A program made the position numbers and the translations under genes. The notes under the pieces are model-generated. The model did not search any database. It was not told where the DNA came from and saw only the letters and a list, made by a program, of their open reading frames with translations. A stretch of DNA of 45,368 nucleotides from Prorocentrum cordatum (Eukaryota; Sar; Dinophyceae; Prorocentrales; Prorocentraceae). This document shows, piece after piece, positions 37,637 through 45,368 of this stretch. How positions within the stretch are numbered: position 1 is the first letter of the stretch; every line of letters begins with the position of its first letter. Location of the stretch: NCBI GenBank assembly GCA_963575745.1, contig CAUYUJ010014559.1, forward strand, positions 127,501-172,868, read 5' to 3'.

Positions 37637-39231
37637 TTACCCTGGCGACGTACCCAACCCCTGCGCAAAAGCGGGGCGCAAATAGTTTAGGATACTTTAT
37701 AAGGGGGCGATGACGGAGCGAGGGTTACATATGTCTGCAGACGGAATTCGGGAGACTCGCAGGACACTGGCTACAGGAAAAGGGCTTGATAAAGCTGATG
37801 ATTTACAATTCCTGAGCACTCCTAGCCACTTCGAAAACGGGGATCACAGCAGGCCTCGAAAGTGGCGACAGGTTCACAGATCGCAGCCCCGCAGGGATGG
37901 CGAGGTCTCATTTGAATCTGCCGTGGCCCTCACTGTGCGGGGACCCCCAGCAGGCCTCGAAAATGGCGGGCAGTTTCGCAGATCGCAGCCACCCAGGGAT
38001 GGGCCGAGGTCTAATTTGAATCCGCGCGTGGCCCTCACTGTGCTGGGGCCCCCAGCAGGCCTCGAAAAATGGCGACAGTTTTCGCAGATCGCAGCCACCA
38101 GGGATGGCGAGGTCATAATTTGAGTCCTGCGCGTGGCCCCTCACTGTGCTGGGCCCCCCCAGCAGCCTCGAAAATGGCGACAGTTTCGCCAGATCGCAGC
38201 CCCCCAGGGATGCGAGGTCTAATTTGAATACGTGCGTGGACCTCACTGTGCTGGGCCCCAAGCAAGGCGTCTCGAAAATGCGACAGTTTCGCAGATCCAT
38301 CCCCCCAGGGATGCTAGGTCTCTAAGTTGAAATCCGCGCGTGGCCCTCACTGTTGCTAGGGCCCCCCAGGCAGCGACGGCCTCGAAACTGGCGACAGTTT
38401 CGCAGATCGCAGCCCCCCAGGGATGGCGAGGTCTAATTTGAATCCGCGCGTGGCCATCACTGTGCTGGGCCCCCCAGCAGGCCTCGAAAATGGCGACAGT
38501 TTCGCAGATCGCAGCCCCCCAGGGATGGCGAGGTCTAATTTGAATCCGCGCGTGGCCCTCGCTGTGCTGGGCCCACCAGCAAGCCTCGAAAATGGCGACA
38601 GTTTCGCAGATCGCAGCCCCCCAGGGATGGCGAGGTCTAATTTGAATCCGCGCGTGGCCCTCACTGTGCTGGGCCACCCAGCAGGCCTCGAAAATGGCGA
38701 CAGTTTCGCAGATCGCAGCCCCCCAGGGACGGCGAGGTCTAATTTGAATCCGCGCGTGGCATCACTGTGCGGCCCCCAGCAGGCCTCGAAAAATGGCGAC
38801 AGTTTCGCAGAATCGCCAGCCCCCCAGGGGATGGCCGGGTCTAATTTGGAAATCCCCGCGGTGGCCCTCACTGTGCTGGGCCCCCCAGCAGGCCTCGAAA
38901 ATGGCGACAGTTCGCAGATCGCGGCCCCCCAGGGATGGCGAGGTCTAATTTGGGTCCGCCCGTGGCCCTCACTGTGCTGGGCCCCCCAGCAGGCCTCGAA
39001 AGTGGCGACAGTTTCACAGATCGCAGCCCCCCAGGGATGGCGAGGTCTAATTTGAATCCGCCCGTGGCCCGCACTGGCTGGGCCCCCCAGCAGGCCTCGA
39101 AAATTGCGACAGTTTCACAGATCGCAGCCCCCCGCGGGCAAGACAGGAAGAGGCGGGAGGCGGGAGAAGGGACGCGACCACACTGCTCTATTCAAAACGA
39201 ATACCCAACCAAGGAGGGTTGGGAATAATAA
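37637..39231. repeat. 1.6-kb block, copy A
   Basis: Header of about 230 bases (TTACCCTGGCGACGTACCCA ... ATACTTTATAAGGGGGCGAT ... GAGCACTCCTAGCC), a 102-bp repeat array, and a trailer (GCGGGCAAGACAGGAAGAGG ... CAAGGAGGGTTGGGAATAA). The header has a GC-rich self-complementary stretch (CCCCTGCGCAAAAGCGGGG). Confidence 0.9.
37880..39130. repeat. 102-bp tandem repeat array A
   Basis: About 12 units of 102 bp beginning CGAGGTCTAATTTGAATCCG and including TGCTGGGCCCCCCAGCA, a perfect short hairpin. Because 102 is a multiple of three, several frames on both strands are open through many units and give 34-residue protein repeats; this does not prove coding. Units at 38040-38400 and 38760-38900 have many one-base indels. 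Confidence 0.93.
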
Positions 39232-40803
39232 TTACCCTGGCGACGTACCCAACCCCTGCGCAAAAGCGGGGCGCAAATAGTTTAGGATACTTTATAAGGG
39301 GGCGATGACGGAGCGAGGGTTACATATGTCTGCAGACGGAAGTCGGGAGACTCGCAGGACACTGGCTACAGGAAAAGGGCTTGATAAAGCTGATGATTTA
39401 CAATTCCTGAGCACTCCTAGCCACTTCGAAGACGGGGATCACAGCAGGCTTCGAAAATGGCGACAGTTTCGCAGATCGCAGCCCCCCAGGGATGGCGAGG
39501 TCTAATTTGAATCCGCGCGTGGCCCTCACTGTGCTGGGCCCCCCAGCAGGCCTCGAAAATGGCGACAGTTTCGCAGATCGCAGCCCCCCAGGGACGGCGA
39601 GGTCTAATTTGAATCCGCGCGTGGCCCTCTCTGTGCTGGGCCCCCCAGCAGGCCTCGAAAGTGGCGACAGTTTCACAGATCGCAGCCCCCCAGGGATGGC
39701 GAGGTCTAATTTGAATCCGCCCGTGGCGTCACTGTGCTGGGCCCCCCAGCAGGCCTCGAAAGCGGCGAAAGTTTCACAGATCGCAGCCCCCCAGGGATGG
39801 CGAGGTCTAATTTGGGTCCGCCCGTGGCGTCACTGTGCTGGGGCCCCCCAGCAGGCCTCGAAAGTGGCGACAGTTTCACAGATCGCAGCCCCCCCATGGA
39901 TGGCGAGGTCTAATTTGAATCCGCGCGTGGTCCTCACTGTGCTGGGCCCCCCAGCAGGCCTCGAAAGTGGCGACAGTTTCACAGATCGCAGCCCCCCAGG
40001 GATGGCGAGGTACAATTTCAATCCGCCGTGTGTACCCACTGTGCTGGGCCCACCAGCAGGCCTCGAAAGTGGCGACAGTTTCACAGATCGCAGCCCCCCA
40101 GGGATGGCGAGGTCTAATTTGAATCTGCGTGTGGGTACCCACTGTGCTGTGCCCCTCAGCAGCCCTCGAAAGTGGCGACAGTTTCACAGATCGCAGCCCC
40201 CCAGGGATGGCGAGGTCTAATTTGGGTCCGCCCGTGGCCCTCACAGTGCTGGGCCCCCCAGCAGGCCTCGGAAGTGGCGACAGTATCACAGATCGCAGCC
40301 CCCCAGGGATGGCGAGGTCTAATTTGGATCCGCCCGTGGACGTCACTGTGCTGGGCCCCCCAGCAGGGCTCGAAAATGGCGACAGTTTCACAGATCGCAG
40401 CCCCCCAGGGATGGCGAGGTCTAATTTGGGTCCGCCCGTGGCCCTCACTGTGCTGGGCCCCCCAGCAGGCCTCGAAAATGGCGACAGTTTCGCAGATCGC
40501 AGCCCCACAGGGATGGCGAGGTCTAATTTGGGTCCGCCCGTGGCCCTCACTGTGCTGGGCCCCCCAGCAGGCCTCGAAAATGGCGACAGTTTCACAGATC
40601 GCAGCCCCCCCAGGGATGGCGAGGTCTAATTTGAATCCGCGCGGGGCCCTCACTGTGCTGGGCCCCCCAGCAGGCCTCGAAAATGGCGACAGTTTCACAG
40701 ATCGCAGCCCCCCGCGGGCAAGACAGGAAGAGGCGGGAGGAGAAGGGACGCGACCACACTGCTCTATTCAAAACGAATACCCAACCAAGGAGGGTTGGGA
40801 ATA
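39232..40803. repeat. 1.6-kb block, copy B
   Basis: Same header, 102-bp array and trailer as copy A, directly adjacent, period 1,595 bp. The header differs at few positions. Copy B's array is cleaner than A's. Confidence 0.9.
39435..40710. repeat. 102-bp tandem repeat array B
   Basis: About 12 units of the same 102-bp repeat. Later units carry TTTGGGTCCGCCCGTGG variants in place of TTTGAATCCGCGCGTGG and TTTCACAG for TTTCGCAG, so sub-families exist within the array. Few indels. Confidence 0.93.
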
Positions 40804-40950
40804 AAAAAAAACAAAAAAAAGCCCCAAAAAGATCAAGAAATACTCAAAAAATAGTCCCCTGACTATTTTTGGACTATTGTTTGACTAGTTGTGGTGTATT
40901 TTTTTATTGTTCGACGAAACCCTGTAGGGGGACAGGCCCGACTTAAGGCC

Positions 40951-41039
40951 AGGCCCATCCTGAGCCCAGGATCGGTGCATGCGCCCTCATACCTTGGCCA
41001 GGAAGGTGCATGCACAGATCCTGGTTCAAGGATGGGCCT
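40951..41039. repeat. 89-bp inverted-repeat element
   Basis: AGGCCCATCCTGAGCCCAGG ... pairs with CCTGGTTCAAGGATGGGCCT over about 34 bases each side, with GGTGCATGC near the loop on both arms. It abuts the right end of the composite element. Confidence 0.85.
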
Positions 41040-41103
41040 TGCCAGGATCGCTGCATGTGTGTTCGCCCGAAAATAGGGGAATGAAAAATGGCACAAACAT
41101 GAA

Positions 41104-41241
41104 AACTCTGAGGTCCGCGCGGACTTCTCGGATCGGCGCAAGGGCCCCCTGGCGGCGCCTCCAGCGCCGCTCCTGGCGCGCTCCGCGTGCCAGGGAGAGG
41201 GCCCAGCGCGGCTCAAAGAGATCCGCGCGGACCTCCGAGTT
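41104..41241. repeat. 138-bp inverted-repeat element
   Basis: AACTCTGAGGTCCGCGCGGA (41104) is the complement, with one mismatch, of TCCGCGCGGACCTCCGAGTT (to 41241). Each arm also holds the palindrome TCCGCGCGGA. Confidence 0.85.
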
Positions 41242-41517
41242 GTTTATGCTTATGTCATGTTGCGTTCCCGCAGACGCGTCCACCCGGCATCGGCGACGCG
41301 TCGCTGGCGGGTCGGCGAGTGGCCCCTCGACCGCGAAGAACCGCACGCTCCCGGGGCGGAGCGGGCTCTAGCATTGTGTTGCTCCCCTCGTGCTTCAGGG
41401 CGACCTCCCAGAAATAGTTTTTCGAGCGCCCAGAAAAATATCGAAACGGTGTCGAACGAGTACCGCCTCCCAGTGCCCGACACGTGAGAACCCTCAAGTT
41501 TCGGTAGTTTCGGTGAA

Positions 41518-41904
41518 GGAGGGGGGAGAAGGAGGAGAAGGGGGGAGGAGGAGGAGGAGGAGGAGGAGGAGGCGGAGGAGGAGAGGAGTAGGAGGAGGCG
41601 GAGGAGGAGGAAGGAGGAGGAGGAGGAGGCGGAGGAGGCGGAGAGGCGGAGGAGGCGGAGGAGGAGGAGGAGAGGGCGAGGAGGACGAGAGGGACGAGGA
41701 GGAGGAGGAGGAGAGTAGGAGGAGGAGGAGGAGGGAGGGGGGAGGAGGAGAGGAGGAGGAGGAGGAGGAGAGGAGGAGGGGAGAGGAGGAGGAGGAGAAG
41801 AGGGAAGGAGGAGGAGGAGGAGGAGGAGGAGGAGGAGGAGGAGGAGGAGGAGGGAGGAGGAGGAGGAGAGGAGGAGGAGGAGGAGGGAGGAGAGGAAGGA
41901 TGAG
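41518..41904. repeat. GAG microsatellite
   Basis: Almost 390 bases of GGAGGA with GGCGGA interruptions. A 304-aa minus-strand frame across it is a Leu/Ser/Pro artefact. Confidence 0.95.
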
Positions 41905-42073
41905 GGCACTTGCTTGGTGGTAAAGGCTAGAGCAGGCTGGGAGACCTGACTCACGCAGGGCCGGCGGGCCCCGGTGGGCGAGGGAGGAGCGCCCTGGGGG
42001 GCCGCGGCGCCAATCCCGAGCCGTCCCTGAGCCCGAGCCTTAGGTCGGGAATGTCTCAGGCGTTGGCAAAATG

Positions 42074-42240
42074 TTTGCCAAGGGTACCCTGCCAGGATGC
42101 ACAAGAGCATCAAACAAGAGTTGTGGCGGAAGGGTCGTTCGGCACAGGACCCGATCACGGGCACCGGCGGCGTTCTAATCTTGAACGCCTGCGCGCTGGA
42201 GTCGCCGCCGCGCTGGCACGCGGCACGGAGAGTGCCGCTC
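42074..42240. repeat. Dispersed repeat blocks A and B joined
   Basis: Block A (42074-42118) and block B (42119-42240) are adjacent here but lie apart and in the opposite order at 36742-36785 and 36451-36561. The segmental duplication copy 2 begins five bases after block B ends. Confidence 0.8.
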
Positions 42241-42245
42241 CGAGC

Positions 42246-42873
42246 TTGCAGAGCTTAGCTGGGTTAGTGGGTTGATTTTGGGTTGCACGCCCATCGGACG
42301 CCCTCGTTCTGTTGGTTTGTTGTCTCTGCCTTGGAGCCCCGCAACATTATTTTTTTCATGCTGCCCAAGCAACATCTCCGATGATATTGCCCGCTGCCAG
42401 GAATTTCTCACATGGGGTCTCCGAGGGATCGTCTCGTCGGCTGCGAGCCCGTTCTTCGTTATCACAACTGAAGAGCCTCCCTCCATCCTACCTCCACCCT
42501 CCTCCTCCGCCTCTTCCTCCACTTCCTCCTCTTCCTCCTCATCCTTCTTACTCACCCTTCCTTCCTCCCTCATCCTCTCCCTGGCTCCTCTTTCTCCTGC
42601 CCCTGATGTTCGTCGTCCCCCTGTCCTCTTTGGCCTCCTCCTCCTCCCTACCTCCTCCGTTTCCAAATCTGAACCTCCGAGCCAGAGCCTCCATTTCAGC
42701 ACAAGTCTCCAACCGCCTGCCGGCGTTCCTCCTCCTCCGCCACTCCTCCTCATCCTCCTCCTCCTCCTCCTACTCATCCTCCTCCACCTTCTCCTCATCC
42801 TCGTCCTCCTCCTCCTCCTCCTCCTCCTCCTTCGACTCCTCCTCATCCTCCCCTTCCTCCTCCTCGGCTTCCG

Positions 42874-42907
<34 letters not shown>

Positions 42908-45368
42908 CTCCTCCTCTTCCTCCTCCTCCTCCTCCTCCTCCTCCCCCGCCACCTCTCCCCTTTCCTCGGGCCTCCTGGAGGTTGACAGCTTCTCGCGCGC
43001 GCCGCCGCATAATGGCGCAGCTTTCCAGATCGGCACGAGGAGAATGGGGTTCCTTAGATTGACGACGAATCCCAGTGGACACTGCTCAGAAGGCCAAGGA
43101 CAAGGACACTTCTCAGGAGGCCAAAAACACTTGTCAGAAGGCCAGAGGGCTTCGAAGAGCCTAGGTCAGACAGAAACGTATTGATTTGTTCCGCACGTAT
43201 TGATTTGTTCCGCGTCTTTCGGCCTCGTTAGACGTTTCTAGGGCTCCTCTTCCCACCTCCTAACACGTCTTCCGCCACCTCCGCAGCCAGGACTGCTCGA
43301 ACCGTTCTCAGGACTACAGAAAGCTCCCGATTTCGCTTTATCGACCTTCAGATGGGTAAAAGGGCCAGCAATGGGGGCACAGGCAGGGGGAAGACTGCAA
43401 AGATTTCGGCGAGCTCAGCTGCTGTCCCGGATCAACTGCCCGATTCGATTGCCAACGTGAACGCCCCGTATTGGTCCCAGGTCCAGACGTGGTGCGAGGC
43501 GATCCAGAATAACGACATTCTCGGAGAGGTCATGGCCGAGAAGCCCTTGGGTATCAAAGACGGTGGCAACCAGGACCTCATGCTCCCCACCTTTCTCTCA
43601 ACCATCGTCTGCTGTCTTCTCCTCCTGCTCTGACGAGGTCCTCCACCTCGTCCTCAAGACACCTCCTCTTCATTCTACCCTCGTCCTCACTCTCATCATC
43701 CTCCATCTGCTCCCTCCTCCCACCTTTTCTCTCCCTCCTGCCGCCTCCATGCGTCTCCTCTCCCACCTCCTGAGTTCCTCCACCATCTTTTCGGCCCTGA
43801 GGAACCATACTGCGGCACCGCCTTCAAGGCGGCCTTCCAGCGCGCTGCGGCGACTATCAAGGACTTGATTGGTGAGGGTAGCAAGCCCTTCAACATGTCC
43901 AAAGTGCTTCCGTTCTACTCTTGTGGTGGTGTGCTCCAGTGGGTGAATATGATGGCCACGGCGAGTCCTGGGGTTTCTATCAGCGAGGCGGTAGTTACTG
44001 AGTTCCTCAAGGAGTTCAAGGACGGGCCTCCAGAATCCCTTCGTGAAGTCATCGGTCTCGTTGTGCCCGCCGACGAAAGCTTCGATCCGATGAAGAGCAA
44101 GGGCTCCATGGTCGCATGCACGCCGGTAGAATACATCCACGCTGCCATCAAGGCGTGCTACTCTGACATCGTCGCCAAGAAGCCTGACGCTACGATCCGT
44201 CAATGGAAGAAGGTTTTCCAGAGCATCAAATTGGCATTCTACCACGTCCCGACTGACAAGGTCAGTTTACTTGCGTTCCACATCCGCGAGCACTTGCTCA
44301 ACGTTGGTTTAACTGTTGGATGGTCGGTTTTGCAGCGCGTCCAGATGGTGGTGAGGGAAAAACACATGCTCGAAAGCAAGGGTATCAAAGTGACTGCTGC
44401 GGTACTGTCTGACCACTTCATGAAAACGGTGAACCTGGCCCAGGGCTCAGAAACAATGTCACCAGGATTCATTGACAGCGCCCTCTCGGTCGAGAAGAGA
44501 ATCCTGTCGAACGAAGTCCTACGAGATCTCCTGACGAAGATTGACGAGTCGTTCGGGGTCCAGAAGAGGCCTTTCAATTCGATTTGGAAGCTGCAGACGC
44601 TCTTGAACAAAGGGTCCGACGATAACACCATCTGCTGGATGATCAAGGGCATGGTGGACGCGCTCCGCATGGAGTTTCTCGAGGTTGGCGACTTCTCCAA
44701 TCCCAAGCTGAAGGGGTACCAATGCGACGTCTTCATCATGAAAATGAACCTCCACGCCACCATCATGAACAACTTCATGGACAAACACCCCTGGGACAGT
44801 TCCGTCAAGACGAAGCTGCGAGCAGCTTTTAAGGACCATGCCTCCGTGAGGGCGAATGTGTCAGGCTACCCTGGAGAAAAGCCGGTCGAGCTGAGCTGGC
44901 AGGCCAACCTCCCCGCCAGCGCACGCCTACTGGCCAACTTGATCGAGTCAGTCGTCTTCGGCGACTCGCACGACGGCTCGATAAAAAATGCTTGCAAACA
45001 CGAGAAGTCAGCGGAGGATATTTTAGACTACGCTTTGATCAAGGAGGATGTCGCAGCGATTTTGGAGCAGCTTCAGAAGGAGAGGGAGACCCTCGCCCAG
45101 GTGGATCGGCCTCTTGCGGGGAACGGTGCTGTGGTGGAAGGCGGCAGTGGCTCGCCCGAGGCAGCGCAGCCGAACGCTATCATAGATCTCACCAAGGAGG
45201 ACCTGGCCGGTCGCGAGTTCAACGAGAAGCTCGAGAAGCTGGACAAGGGGTCCCGCGAGCACTGGCTTGAGCACGCTGCCCGCCTAGTTCGGCAGTACGT
45301 GCGCATCGTTGTCTTCCCGGATTCGCTTTCGCACCTTGTTTCGGATATCGGGGTCATGGAAAGAACTG
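42246..45368. repeat. Segmental duplication, copy 2 (runs off window)
   Basis: Near-identical to 15068-18185, including non-coding upstream DNA, the CTC tract and intron 1, so the copying was at DNA level and not through mRNA. Confidence 0.95.
43352..45368 (+). CDS. Partial paralogue of the methyltransferase-like gene
   Basis: Exons at 43352-43573 and 43802 to the window edge correspond to exons 1 and 2 of the gene at 16169, with the same splice sites (offset 27,183). No stop or frameshift is seen in the part present, but the protein differs at about nine positions, e.g. Arg to Trp (43490), Asp to Asn (43892), Cys to Tyr, Thr to Ile, Ala to Thr (44759), Ala to Val twice, Pro to Leu and Pro to Ser. 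Nearly all differences are C-to-T or G-to-A relative to the first copy. The C-terminal half lies outside the window. Confidence 0.7.

Larger units (their letters stand above)
37574..40946. mobile_element. Composite 3.4-kb element with GTCGGGC MITE ends
   Basis: Left end TTATGTCGGGCGTGTCCCCC (37574) and right end GGGGGACAGGCCCGACTTAA (to 40946) are the MITE ends. Flanking interior bits are also MITE-like: GATGTTCGACGACAAATG on the left; AATAGTCCCCTGACTATTTT on the right. Between them are two 1.6-kb tandem blocks, so a ~155-bp MITE appears to have received or captured a satellite. Confidence 0.75.

Noticed and set aside
37880-40710. 102-bp repeats as a possible CRISPR array or a repeat protein gene
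   Set aside because: Units are directly adjacent with no unique spacers, so not CRISPR. Several frames on both strands are equally open, so none is favoured as coding.
41250-42164. 304-aa minus-strand open frame rich in Leu, Ser and Pro
   Set aside because: It is the complement of a GAG microsatellite; trinucleotide repeats give long frames with no stops. The same applies to long poly-Glu or poly-Ser/Leu frames at 1112-1699, 15094-16003, 33027-33899 and 42272-43184.

Overview
The window looks like dinoflagellate nuclear DNA. The reasons are: two remnants of the dinoflagellate spliced-leader sequence (1098-1116 on +, 32570-32556 on -); introns whose reconstructed donors are GT, GC or GA; very repeat-rich, GC-rich sequence with many GAG/CTC tracts; and a Ty1/copia polyprotein with the extra domain I associate with dinoflagellate elements. 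Genus is not determinable from sequence alone; a Prorocentrum, Polarella or Symbiodiniaceae-like genome would fit.

Layout. 1-3.7 kb: microsatellites, a spliced-leader relic and a short frameshifted gene (1302-2921). 3.97-13.69 kb: a + strand gene of at least 14 exons (about 1,550 aa reconstructed), with a coiled coil, a transposase-like middle part, an acidic/basic linker and a C-terminal PHD-type zinc finger. 14.8-15.07 kb: a degenerate ~31-bp tandem repeat. 15.07-24.48 kb: a + strand gene of six exons whose lengths sum to 3,102 nt (1,033 codons plus stop). It ends in a degenerate methyltransferase-like motif, and its fifth intron is 4.3 kb and filled with an AC-rich satellite containing a two-monomer higher-order repeat. 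25.6-26.77 kb: a cluster of long palindromes ending at a 100-N assembly gap. 26.87-32.57 kb (- strand): a Ty1/copia retrotransposon with gag, zinc knuckle, protease, integrase, a cytosine-methyltransferase-like domain and the start of reverse transcriptase, cut by the gap. 32.6-37.6 kb: CTC/GAG tracts, inverted-repeat elements and an ATAC microsatellite. 37.57-40.95 kb: a composite element with the same terminal inverted repeats as three nearby ~155-bp MITEs, but filled with two tandem 1.6-kb blocks, each with about 12 copies of a 102-bp repeat. 42.25-45.37 kb: a near-identical second copy of 15.07-18.19 kb, running off the window.

The protein-coding content is two long spliced host genes of unknown function, one partial paralogue, one broken gene and one retrotransposon. 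The two long genes both look nuclear (PHD finger and RKKRK-type basic run in one; SUMO-interaction-like motif, basic tail and methyltransferase-like fold in the other). The introns carry most of the low-complexity sequence, so intron position and simple-repeat expansion are closely linked here. All exon boundaries were derived by hand from reading-frame continuity plus AG acceptors and GT/GC/GA donors; they need transcript confirmation.
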